Below, piece after piece: positions 40,396 through 51,873 of a DNA stretch of 64,000 bases. Under the pieces are notes generated by a model. The model searched no databases, had not been told where the DNA came from, and worked only from the letters and a program-made list of their open reading frames with translations. How positions within the stretch are numbered: the stretch's first letter is position 1; every line of letters starts with the position of its first letter. Both the position numbers and the translations under genes were made by a program. The DNA comes from Diphasiastrum complanatum. Lineage: Eukaryota > Streptophyta > Lycopodiopsida > Lycopodiales > Lycopodiaceae. The stretch is taken from positions 31,259,777 through 31,323,776 of the forward strand of contig CM055093.1 in the NCBI GenBank assembly GCA_029204225.1. The letters run 5' to 3'.

Positions 40396-41664
40396 CTATC
40401 CTTTTAAGAAAGATTGTAATTGGATTACAGTGGAGGGTGACATAATGGCTAGAAGCATCACGATCTTTTCTGGATCAATGGCTATACCATAATAGCTAAT
40501 GACATGCCCTAATAGCACACCACAGGGTACTCCAAATATGCATTTGTTGGCATTTAGGGATATACAAGTAGTAGCACACTTTTGAAAATATTTTTTAAGT
40601 ATCACTAAATGCTCTTTAACTAAAGTTGCTCCACATAAATCATCCATAAAGATTTTCAAGTTTTTGTCTAGGATATCTTCAAAATTTTCATTCATAAACC
40701 TTTGATATGTGGCTGGAGCATTTGATAAACGGAAAGGCATAACATGATAGGCAAAAACTCCGAAGGTGGTGGTGAAAGTGGTCTTAAGCTTATCTTCTTC
40801 GGCAATGGCTATTTGGTTATAGCCAGCAAAATAGTCCATGAAAGAATAGATTTCTCTTCCTGCCAATTCTTCTAGCATTTAGTCTATAAAAGACAATGCA
40901 TAATACTCTTTTCTCGTATGTTTGTTTAGTTGCTTATAGTTGACACATACTCGAATTTGAGTAGAATTATTTTTTGGTTATGGGACTATCAGTGAACACC
41001 ATTCAGTATTGCCCATCTCACTATTGTTGACTCTCTTGATGGCATCGACGCAGGCTACTTGAAAAGACACATATTTGTCTCTTCGCTTCATTTGTTGTCT
41101 GATTTCCTTAGGTAATCCTGCCATGAACCAGGTCATGACACTATGGTTTGGGATGCTATCAAGGTCACATCCACCACGCAATCTTTTGATTCGCTCAATA
41201 CAATCATGTAGGGACTCATTTTTCTTATCCATATAGATTCGGCCCAATTGCAAGAATGGATCGGAAAGAAAGCGGGTGGTTTTGAATTTTGTGATAAATT
41301 CAACCTGTAAAATATTCCAATTATCACGTTTGTTTTGCTCAAGATTGAAATGCCAATCTTTAGCGGTATCGGTTAAGCACAAATTGAAGTATCTTAATAG
41401 CTCTTGCGGGCTATCGTCTCCATAGTCTCTACATTCTTGGGTGTATATCTGTAGAAAACGTCGTGGATCTCCCTTGCCATCAAACCTAGGAAGGTCGATT
41501 TTGGAAAAAATTTGGATTGCATGGGGCACAAACAGCCTAGGATTGTCCATTGGCAGTTGATCTATGCCAACTGGTTCGGGTAATATCTCGATTGGTACGT
41601 TGACAAACTCTTCGAGTTCAGGGAGATCCAGGGTGGATAATCTCCTTCCGGATCTCAGATGCAT
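40396..41664 (-). pseudogene. Ty3/gypsy remnant: gag fused to reverse transcriptase, block 2
   Basis: The counterpart of 8497-9765 with the same gag-to-RT fusion, the same missing protease, RNase H and integrase, and the same stops between the gag and RT parts. A handful of residues differ (for example ATLVKEH for ATFVKEH and LTDTAKD for LIDTAKD). FMDDL replaces the usual YxDD here too. Confidence 0.85.
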
Positions 41665-42527
41665 ACAACGGAACTGTTGTTGGGACTATTTTGAATATTT
41701 TCATCTTTTGGATATTTTTTATCTTTCAGAGTATAGGTGATCAGGTGCCGGATCTGATAAGGGATCTAACCGATGTGATGATGAATCTTGGATCAAGATC
41801 AGATCAAGATTGAAATAAAAGTCGAACGAACGGTGGTGTAATTGCGAATCTAAAGGGCAATAAAAAAAAATGAAAATATAGAAAGATACAAATGAATTCT
41901 GATTGTGAATAGATCAAGAAAAATTCTAGAATCTGATGACGAGTTATAAAGGGGGAGTAATAGCACGTGCAAGTAGTAGGATTATAGCTCGCCGAGCTAT
42001 CTACTTGTTAAAAATGATGATCAGAACAATTTGTGAAGATGATGAGTAATGAGAAATTGATGGCGAGTAATGGCTCTAATGACAAGTAATAAAATTATAA
42101 CTCGCCAATCTCTCAAATGATAGATCTATATATGTTCTCAAGCCATAGTTCTGATGGCGAGTAAAGTTAATGATTAAAAATAAAAAAACTCTGATGGCGA
42201 GTAATAGCCTAATAATTCGCCGATCACCAAAATGATAGCTCTGAAGCTGCTATTCACCCTACTCTGATGGCGAGTAGTTTTAAAAAGCTCTCTAGCGAGT
42301 AATAGGTGGTAGAGTCAGTAATGTCTCTGATGGCAAGTTATAATTTATAACTCACCAAGCTCATAGAATAGTTTTTGGAGCCTGCATAGCACTCTGGAGA
42401 AGTGGCGAGAAAAAACAGTAAAGAAAAAATAGAAAAAAGTCTGTTGCCGAGTAATAAACTTGTGAAAATGCAAGAAAAATTCAAGCAAAAGGCAACCAAA
42501 AATCCATCTAACAGTAGCTTAGCACCG
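41665..42527 (-). repeat. Gypsy leader with TGATGGCGAGTAAT repeats, longer allele
   Basis: Carries 113 bp not present in block 1, bounded by TCTGATGGCGAGTA at 42150-42163 and 42263-42276. The extra piece holds further copies of the motif and its TTCGCC partner. Confidence 0.65.
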
Positions 42528-42547
42528 TCTCCCAGGCAATGACGCCA
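42528..42547 (-). promoter_or_regulatory. Gypsy primer-binding site, tRNA-Asp type, block 2
   Basis: Identical to the site at 10516-10535, six bases from TGTTGGACCC at 42554. Confidence 0.65.
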
Positions 42548-42553
42548 AAAAAA

Positions 42554-42969
42554 TGTTGGACCCTTTCCATACCTCCCTTTTCGTAGCGATCAAGAGAGCA
42601 AGGTTAGGGTTTGGATCTCCAACCGGGTGAGTTGTGGTGTAGTATGGGCTTCGATCCAATGGGGAGGGGGTTAAACTACAAATCTAAATGAGAACTAAGC
42701 CTACAAGGGTGTCAATCTTGGCATCTGATCTGATGGTGGAATGGATCAGTTTGAAAATAGGGTGCTTGACACTCTCCTTAACTCTTTTGAGAGTTTTGAT
42801 ATGTGAAGATCCTCTTCTTGGACCTTGGCTTTTCTTAGACTGTTTAGGCTCTTTGAACTCTAAGCCTTCTCCTCTCGAGGCTCAGTTTCTCGTGGCAGGG
42901 AAACAATAGAAGTAGACTAACTAATAGATCATAGTGATCTCTCGTGAATGTGTTTAACTTCTATTTCTC
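42554..42969 (-). mobile_element. End of the gypsy 5' LTR, block 2
   Basis: The counterpart of 10542-10957; the outer limit is again not found. Confidence 0.4.
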
Positions 42970-43416
42970 CAAAAGTCGAATGAGAAAGCCTAGATTTTTC
43001 AAGATAAGAATAAGACGCTCCAAGCCAAATCTGCAGAATGGTAGAAGAATTTTGATTCGTTGATAGCCGAACTTAATAAGGTCAAGGCAGAAAAGGCTTT
43101 TCTACAGACCAAACTTCATGACGAAGGCTTAAAACAAATAAACACAAAAATGACCTTGCAGCTATGCAGCAACTCTGGTGTAATCTAGATAGATTCTTTG
43201 AAGCTGCAGTCTCTTCAAGATTAAATGTTGGAGAATTTTCGAGTTGAGTATCTTATTTAACTCACAAACGACAAAGCACTTGTTGAGGAGGAACTTGCTG
43301 AGCTGAAGGAGTTGTCAGCCAAAACGACTACTTTCTCCAGGCCAAATGCACACGAGGAGTACTCGCAAGCCCTGGAGAAGATCGAAGAATTGACTAAGCA
43401 GCTCCAAGCAACCTGA
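42970..43416 (+). pseudogene. Decayed coiled-coil coding frame, block 2
   Basis: The counterpart of 10958-11404, in the same frame with the same TAG/TAA interruptions and the same TGA end at 43414-43416. Readable coiled-coil pieces are kept. Confidence 0.55.
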
Positions 43417-43551
43417 ACTTGTATAGGGGTAGCAGATCATTTGGAGTATGTTGATGTGTGTGTGAAAATTTCTGATCTACAAAAAAAGTACAAGAGCTCA
43501 ACAGCAGTTCAAAGACCAGATGCGCTATAGATTTCCACAGGCAGAAGGACG

Positions 43552-44594
<1,043 letters not shown>

Positions 44595-44768
44595 AACAAC
44601 AAATGCTTCATTTGCAGTGAAGCAGGCCACTTTATGGTTGATTGTATGGTAAAAAAAAAGTACCATGCCGAATGCCTTGATTGTGTTAGAAAACACAATT
44701 TCAAAGACTATCCGAAACAATCCAATAAGATCCTACCTGCCTGCCATGTCCATTACTTATCCAATTAG
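44595..44768 (+). pseudogene. Zinc-knuckle (CCHC) fragment, block 2
   Basis: The counterpart of 12631-12804 with the same CX2CX4HX4C motif and the same stop. Confidence 0.55.
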
Positions 44769-44855
44769 GATCCTCACAACAACACAACACACGCAGCATA
44801 GCAACCAACCACTAAACCTGTTGCTCAATCGAGAAGTTCCTTGAAAACTTAAACA

Positions 44856-45169
44856 TTACCATTCCTTTGTCACCATGGTCTCCATAGCTTTGCAGTTAGG
44901 ATGGCCTAACCTTTTGTGCCATAATTCCACTTGAGTGAGCTCCTCCCTTGCCATGTTTACACTTACAACCATCACATTAGCATTCAATTTGAATAACCTC
45001 CCTTGCTTGAAACCACTAGGAATACATTTTTCATCTTTCAAGATAGAACATGCTCCATGCTTGAAATGTACATCTAATCCACTATCCATAAGTTGTCCTA
45101 CACTCAACAAATTCTTTGTAATTGAAGGTACATTAAGAACATTGCCTAGATCTACTTTTTTAGATGATC
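44856..45169 (-). pseudogene. Ty1/copia fragment (gag-pre-integrase region), block 2
   Basis: The counterpart of 12892-13205. Its right edge again meets the start of the chitinase module. Confidence 0.8.
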
Positions 45170-45204
45170 CATGAATGAACTAAAATGATTATGCCTACCC
45201 TTCA

Positions 45205-45857
45205 TGTGAAAAACTCAGATCCAAAAGATGCTAAAGTTTCATAAAGATCTTGGCCATGGAAGTTATGCACATCTAGATTGAAAAAATGATAGAAATTGTG
45301 ATGTTAAGCATACTAAACATCAACTAAACATCAAAATCTGATCATAAGCTTCCACAAACAGAAACTTGCTGTCCCTGTCCGTACTTCAGAGCCTACAACC
45401 TGCATTTCACACGTGTGAAGCCATAGCAACAAAGAAATCACAATTCTAGTGGCTAGAATGCAAGATATGAACAAAAAAGTGAGAGAGAAGAAGATGGATC
45501 TTCAAAGAGCATAACATTCATTCAATAGAATGAAAATGAGATGTGTACATACTCGTGGAGATGGCTATTTATAGCAGCCATAGTGCCTCTTGGCCACTTG
45601 TCTTATGATAGGCTAAAATTGGGGTCCAATAGGATTCACCCATCTACCTAGAAATTTGGTCAAATAGGAATGCACCAAATTATGAGCCAATAGAAGAGCT
45701 CCACACTCGACCTCCTCTAATTAATGTGACCTCAAAAGTAGTGTACACATACTTTGGGCCTCTACATACATGTATGAACCTATCTCTAACTTTTATTTGG
45801 CCATAGGCCTACAAAATCTCAAGTTAGGAAAATACTACTAGTTGACAATTTTTCACA
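45205..45857 (-). repeat. Copia-2 3' LTR
   Basis: 653 bp; its inner end supplies the stop codon of gag-pol, as in Copia-1. Confidence 0.95.
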
Positions 45858-48800
45858 CTCCCTCTTCAACTAGTTTTAGCATAGATTTAGAAAGTACACC
45901 AAGACTTGTTCTATGCTTGAAAAATAAGTCCTTTCCCAATGCTTTGGTAAAGATATCAGCCACACATTCCTTTGATGGGACATGTTCAAGCTTGATCTCT
46001 TTTGCCAACACTTGTTCTCTCACAAAATGGTAAGCCACCTCGATATGTTTGCTCCTTGCATGGAAAACCGGATTGCTTGCTAGACTTTGGGCTGAAAGGT
46101 TGTCACAAAAGATGATTGGACTCTCTGAAAAATCCAGCAAATGAAGCTCCATAATCATCCTCTTGATCCACACCATCTCCTTTGTGCATGATGTCAAAGC
46201 TTTGTACTCGGCCTCACTAGAAGAAAGTGATATAGTTGCTTGTTTCTTCGACATCCATGAGATAGCTCCATCACCTATGAAAATAGCATGTGCATTTATG
46301 GATTTTCTATCCATAAGGTCTCCTGCAAAATCTGAATCTGAAAAACCAAATAAGTTAGGTGATGAGCCTCTATAAACAATGCCAAAATCTTTTGTTCCCG
46401 AGATGTATCTCAAGATCCTCTTTCCTAGTTTCCAATGTTCTATGCTAGGATCTTGCATGAATTGGCTTAATCTACCAACACAATAAGATAAATCAGGTCT
46501 TGTGATGGTTAGATATATAAGAGAACCTATTAGCTTCCTATAGAGAGTAATGTCCTCGAAGGATCTTTCATTACCTCTTATAGTTAGCTTTACATGTGAT
46601 TCCATAGGTGTATCAATAGGATTTGCATCTACCATATGAAATCTATTGAGAATAGAAATAGCATACTTCTCTTGTGAAATAAAAGTGATTTGAGAAGTTC
46701 TAATTACTTCTATTCCTAAGATATAGCTCAAAAGACCAAGATCATGCACTTCAAATTCCTTTTTTAGTGCTTTCTTGATATCTTCTATATCTTCCTTGTT
46801 CCCTCCACTTAAAATAATGTCATCCACATAAATTAGAAGGATTGTAACATCATTAGCACTAATTCTAAAGTAAAGTGAATGATCATACTCACTCATAGTG
46901 AAGTTTTGAGAAAGTAGAAAAGAGTTAAGCCTAGCATACCAACTCCTTGGTGCTTGCTTAAGACCATACAAACTTTTTTGTAGAAAACACACATGTTTAG
47001 GCTTGCTATGAGAAACATAGCTCTCGGGTTGCTCCATGTAGACTTCCTCTTCAAGATCACCATTCAAGAAAGCATTAGAAATGTCTAATTGCCAAAGATC
47101 CCATCCATAAAGAGTTGCAAGGGAAATGATTACTCTTATGCTCACCATCTTTGCCACGGGTGCAAAGGTTTCCTCATAGTCAATGCCATGCTCTTGAGCA
47201 TAACCTTTAGCCACCAACCTTGCCTTCAACTTGTTGATAGATCCATCTTGATTTGTCTTTACCTTGAAGATCCATTTGCATCCAATTGCACTTTTGCCCT
47301 TTGGAAGCTCCACCAATCTCCATGTGTTGTTCTTCATAAGTGCTTCAAACTCAAGATCCATTGCTTGGATCCATTCCTCTTTTTGCCTTGCTTCATCTAC
47401 ACATGAAGGTACATCAAAAGAAGTTAGGAAAGCATAGTTGGATCCATCCACCACTTGCTTACCTTTGTCATCATAAGTGAGCCTTGAGGGTTTCACTTTA
47501 TGCCTTGGAGTTCTCCTTGGAATTTGACTTGAAGAGGCTTCTTCAACATCCACATCCAATGTGTCATCAACTCCATTGTCATCAAGCACATTAGTTGCAA
47601 CAACACCATCATCACTTGAAACAACTTTTGGAATGTTACTTTCATCAAAAATGACATCCCTACTTGTGAACACTTTCTTGATTGAAGGAACATAAATCCT
47701 ATATGCTTTGCTTACTTCACTATAACCAACAAAAATGCCCTTTCTTGAAGATGGATCCTCCTTAGTTCTATCATCAAGAGTAATGTTGAAGTAGCAAATG
47801 CATCCAAAAGTTCTTAGAAACTTGACATTAGGCTTCATACCAAACAAAGCTTCAAAAGGGGTTTTTCCTTCCAATACAACACTTGGCCATCTATTGCATA
47901 GGAAATTTGCACACAACAAAGCATCACTCCAAAAAGGTTTAGGAAGATTAGCATTCAATCTCATTGCCTTTGCACTCTCACACAAGGTTCTATTCTTCCT
48001 CTCGGCCACTCCATTTTGTTGTGGTGTTCTTGGACATGTGTACTCCCTCTTGATCCCATGCTCATCGCAAAAGGCTTTGAATTTGTTAGAAATGTATTCA
48101 CCACCATTGTCGCTCCTCAAGCATTTGATTTTGGTTGTAAATTGAGTCTCAATAGCAACTTTGAACTTGACAAACACATCAAACACCTCATCCTTGCTCT
48201 TTAGTAGATAAACCCAACAAAATCTACTAAAATCATCAATGAAAGTTACATACATCTTAGCACCTCCATTGCTAATTGTAGTAACACCATGAATATCCGA
48301 ATGCAAGAGAGAAAAAGGCATCTTAGATCTAGATATAGATCTAGTATATGGCAATCTATGTGATTTAGACAAAGCACATTCTTCACAAACATGATTCAAG
48401 CAAGTAAGAGACTTGGGAAGTCCCCTTACTACCTCCTTTTTGGCTATTACCTCCAAGGCCTTGTAGTTGAGATGTCCCATCCTTTTATGCCATACCTCTT
48501 GAATTGACATTTGTTCATTTGCCATGCATCCAACTTGGTTAGCAACAACACATGCATCAAGCTTGAACAATTTCCCTTGCCTTTTCCCTTTTGCAATGAT
48601 ACTACACCCCTTTTTGATCAAGCAAGCATCACCATCAAACTCAACTTTGAATCCTTTGTCAAGCATTTGGCTTACACTAAGTAAGTTCTTGGTAATGGAT
48701 GGAATGAGCAAAACATCTTTCAATTCTATATTCCTATTTGTAGAAAGTGAAATAGGAATTGTGCCAATCCCCTTGATTGTACACTCACCATCATTTGCGG

Positions 48801-49803
48801 TATAGATTACCTTCCTATCACCATCAAATGCCATTAAAGATGAAAAATACTCTTTATGATATGTCATATGAGAAGTGGCTCCACTATCAATCCACCAAGG
48901 ATCAATGTCTCCATGATTAGCCAACAAGCAAGATGACATAACAAAAGCATCATTTGAAAGAAGCTCATCCCCACCCTCATCAATAGTTAGATTGGTTTGC
49001 TTTTCCCCTTGATCCCTCTTTTTCTTGAAACAATCACTAGCAAAATGCCCTTTGACTCCACAATAGAAACATTTTAGCTTAGATCTATCCTTCTTTTTGC
49101 CAAAAGTAGAGTGCTCACCTTGGTCTTGCCCTTTAGACCAATTGCTTTTACCTTTGCCCTTGAACTTGCCTTTAGAGAACATTGCCTCCTCTTCTCCTCC
49201 TTGAGATGTAGAAGATGCTCCCACTCTTGCTTGCAACCTGAATTCTTCAGCCAACAAGACCTCTTGCAAGTCTCCAACACTTGGTAAACATTTTTGGATA
49301 GCATAACTTTGAACAAGATTAGCATGATCATCCAACAAGCCATTGAGAATCACTTGAACAAGCTCCTCATTATTTATGCCATCATTAATGCATGCTAACT
49401 CATCATTCAATGCTTTAACTCTCAAAACAAAAGCATGTCCACTCTCACTCTTCTTTTGCATACAAGAAAAGATTTGCCTTCTTAAAGTCAACACTCTAGA
49501 AGTAGACTTGGATTCATAAACCTTCTTCAAGGCTTCCCAAGCTTCACTAGATGATGTGCACTTACCAACCTCTTTGATAAGCTCATTTGTCACATTCATC
49601 TTGATCATGTGAAGGGCTTTCTTTGCCCTCTTGTCATACCTCAATTGTTCTTGAGGTGCCAAAGGTCTCTCCTCCACACCTACAACAATATCCATCAACT
49701 CATTCATCTCAAGCAAAGACTCCATCCTTACTTTCCAAGTAGAATAGTTGAGGGAGGTAAGCCTATCATTGCTTTCCAACATGTAGCCTCCATTTGTAGC
49801 CAT
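45853..49803 (-). CDS. Copia-2 gag-pol polyprotein, intact
   Basis: 1316 codons without a stop, with the same domain order and all the same catalytic residues as Copia-1: CCHC 245-258, protease Asp306, integrase Asp503/Asp565/Glu601, RT YVDD 992-995 and RNase H Asp1156/Glu1197/Asp1234. Only two residue changes were noticed (FGMKPN for FGTKPN and SKPKHV for SKPNHV). Both copies therefore keep full coding capacity, which supports recent activity of the family. Confidence 0.96.
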   Translation of the reverse strand: MATNGGYMLESNDRLTSLNYSTWKVRMESLLEMNELMDIVVGVEERPLAPQEQLRYDKRAKKALHMIKMNVTNELIKEVGKCTSSSEAWEALKKVYESKSTSRVLTLRRQIFSCMQKKSESGHAFVLRVKALNDELACINDGINNEELVQVILNGLLDDHANLVQSYAIQKCLPSVGDLQEVLLAEEFRLQARVGASSTSQGGEEEAMFSKGKFKGKGKSNWSKGQDQGEHSTFGKKKDRSKLKCFYCGVKGHFASDCFKKKRDQGEKQTNLTIDEGGDELLSNDAFVMSSCLLANHGDIDPWWIDSGATSHMTYHKEYFSSLMAFDGDRKVIYTANDGECTIKGIGTIPISLSTNRNIELKDVLLIPSITKNLLSVSQMLDKGFKVEFDGDACLIKKGCSIIAKGKRQGKLFKLDACVVANQVGCMANEQMSIQEVWHKRMGHLNYKALEVIAKKEVVRGLPKSLTCLNHVCEECALSKSHRLPYTRSISRSKMPFSLLHSDIHGVTTISNGGAKMYVTFIDDFSRFCWVYLLKSKDEVFDVFVKFKVAIETQFTTKIKCLRSDNGGEYISNKFKAFCDEHGIKREYTCPRTPQQNGVAERKNRTLCESAKAMRLNANLPKPFWSDALLCANFLCNRWPSVVLEGKTPFEALFGMKPNVKFLRTFGCICYFNITLDDRTKEDPSSRKGIFVGYSEVSKAYRIYVPSIKKVFTSRDVIFDESNIPKVVSSDDGVVATNVLDDNGVDDTLDVDVEEASSSQIPRRTPRHKVKPSRLTYDDKGKQVVDGSNYAFLTSFDVPSCVDEARQKEEWIQAMDLEFEALMKNNTWRLVELPKGKSAIGCKWIFKVKTNQDGSINKLKARLVAKGYAQEHGIDYEETFAPVAKMVSIRVIISLATLYGWDLWQLDISNAFLNGDLEEEVYMEQPESYVSHSKPKHVCFLQKSLYGLKQAPRSWYARLNSFLLSQNFTMSEYDHSLYFRISANDVTILLIYVDDIILSGGNKEDIEDIKKALKKEFEVHDLGLLSYILGIEVIRTSQITFISQEKYAISILNRFHMVDANPIDTPMESHVKLTIRGNERSFEDITLYRKLIGSLIYLTITRPDLSYCVGRLSQFMQDPSIEHWKLGKRILRYISGTKDFGIVYRGSSPNLFGFSDSDFAGDLMDRKSINAHAIFIGDGAISWMSKKQATISLSSSEAEYKALTSCTKEMVWIKRMIMELHLLDFSESPIIFCDNLSAQSLASNPVFHARSKHIEVAYHFVREQVLAKEIKLEHVPSKECVADIFTKALGKDLFFKHRTSLGVLSKSMLKLVEEGV

Positions 49804-50391
49804 GTTGCAATGATTGATCTCTGATCTTTGACCTGTTCCAATGCACTAAGCACTCTCTTGAATCAACAAATGAAACACAAGAAGAAATCACAAAGATTTG
49901 GAACCTAAAAACTTACTTTTTCCTCACTTTTTCCTCAATTTTAGCCACTAGTTTTATGATTTCTTGATCAAACCAAGACCAAACCTCAATATACTTGCTT
50001 TTCCCTCACTCCTAAGATTGAAATACACTCTTGAATCATTCAGCAAACTGAAAATCAGAGGGTTACATCAATTTTGAAGTTTTTGACATGAAGAAGCAAG
50101 AAATTGAATCAAAAAACTATATGCTAGAATGGAAAACTAATAGGATCTTGTTGGATCTTGCATCTCCCTCTTTCCAAAACAAATTTTGTCTCCTTATTCT
50201 GATAAGTACAGAGGGAATTCGCCCTACTTCAATTGAAATGCATACAAATGATGTTTTGATCACAAAGATCCAATTTCTACACATAAATCAACAAGATTTT
50301 TAGCTAGAAACTTGATTGGAATGCTACAAAAGCAAACTCGCCCACAAATCTCTTCTAAATCTGGCAAAACCTGCACATTTGGCCGCCTAAT
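49804..50391 (-). other. Copia-2 leader
   Basis: Untranslated leader, 9 bp shorter than in Copia-1. No coding signal. Confidence 0.8.
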
Positions 50392-50403
50392 GCTCTGATA
50401 CCA
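50392..50403 (-). promoter_or_regulatory. Copia-2 primer-binding site
   Basis: TGGTATCAGAGC on the - strand, directly after the 5' LTR. Confidence 0.93.
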
Positions 50404-51056
50404 TGTGAAAAACTCAGATCCAAAAGATGCTAAAGTTTCATAAAGATCTTGGCCATGGAAGTTATGCACATCTAGATTGAAAAAATGATAGAAATTGTGA
50501 TGTTAAGCATACTAAACATCAACTAAACATCAAAATCTGATCATAAGCTTCCACAAACAGAAACTTGCTGTCCCTGTCCGTACTTCAGAGCCTACAACCT
50601 GCATTTCACACGTGTGAAGCCATAGCAACAAAGAAATCACAATTCTAGTGGCTAGAATGCAAGATATGAACAAAAAAGTGAGAGAGAAGAAGATGGATCT
50701 TCAAAGAGCATAACATTCATTCAATAGAATGAAAATGAGATGTGTACATACTCGTGGAGATGGCTATTTATAGCAGCCATAGTGCCTCTTGGCCACTTGT
50801 CTTATGATAGGCTAAAATTGGGGTCCAATAGGATTCACCCATCTACCTAGAAATTTGGTCAAATAGGAATGCACCAAATTATGAGCCAATAGAAGAGCTC
50901 CACACTCGACCTCCTCTAATTAATGTGACCTCAAAAGTAGTGTACACATACTTTGGGCCTCTACATACATGTATGAACCTATCTCTAACTTTTATTTGGC
51001 CATAGGCCTACAAAATCTCAAGTTAGGAAAATACTACTAGTTGACAATTTTTCACA
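50404..51056 (-). repeat. Copia-2 5' LTR
   Basis: 653 bp with TATAAATA (on -) at 50772-50765 and the CACGTG palindrome about 155 bp downstream of it. Confidence 0.95.
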
Positions 51057-51061
51057 CTTCA

Positions 51062-51218
51062 CACATGGGAACTATTTCCACGCAAGTGTGATTTCAATAT
51101 GTCCATGAAAATGATAAGGCTAGATTTTGCATATTCTTTACACTTGGCCCATGCGAGTAGTGAAGAGATCACTCCTCAGTATGTCCACTAATTGAGACAT
51201 CACCACATCACACAAGGA
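51062..51218 (+). other. Island of chitinase c3 upstream DNA between two copia insertions
   Basis: About 160 bp collinear with 13246-13400 of the c1 module. It separates Copia-2 from Copia-3 and shows that two independent insertions hit the c3 upstream region close together. Confidence 0.85.
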
Positions 51219-51873
51219 TGTGAAAAATACAGATCCTAAGTGGATCTAAACTCCAAGATCATTGGCTTGAATGCTTGCACTCCAAACTACATAAGCTAGG
51301 AATTGGCAACACATTCTATGCTACCTAGAATGCAAAGAACTTGATCAAAAAGCATTTATCACAAATGGAAACTTCCATAAACATCAAGTGCGGCCCAAAA
51401 TAGCATTATACAATCCATAATACATCAGCCTACCACTTTTGGAAAGCACCTAAGATCATACACAATAGCTTGAAGACAATACACACAACAATGCTCTCAA
51501 TGGAGGAAGAAACAATGACAATGATCTATTGATCTCAATGAAGCATACAAAAGGTTTCTCCAACCTGTTCTCCACGACTTCCCTACTATTTATGGATGAG
51601 GAAGATGACTCTCTCTCCTCTCTCTAGAAGGTACTTGACCCTAGATATTCCCTATATAGGAAAAATAGCTAAAAATGGCTTATATGACCAAAATACATCA
51701 AAATGGTCTCATTTTGAAGGGTATGAAGTTTGAGACTTCATCATACTGAAAAAATACAGTAAATAAAAACATTGTGGCCTGGTTCACACGTGTGAAACTC
51801 CAGAACCAAAACTATTTACAATTTTAGCCAATTTAGGCCTCAAACTAGCTAGGAAATGTTGACAATTTTCACA
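51219..51873 (-). repeat. Copia-3 3' LTR
   Basis: 655 bp. It contains the palindrome TTCACACGTGTGAA at 51783-51796, and its inner end supplies the gag-pol stop. Confidence 0.95.

Larger units (their letters stand above)
45200..51061 (-). mobile_element. Copia-2: complete Ty1/copia retrotransposon with target duplication
   Basis: The element proper is 45205-51056 (5852 bp), flanked by CTTCA (45200-45204 and 51057-51061). The empty site is readable in block 1 near 13236-13245. It is the same family as Copia-1 but inserted in the opposite orientation, 11.8 kb away. Its two LTRs look identical to each other and differ from the Copia-1 LTRs at two positions or so (for example GTCGAG for GACGAG). 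It therefore comes from a separate insertion and not from copying of Copia-1 in place. Confidence 0.97.
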
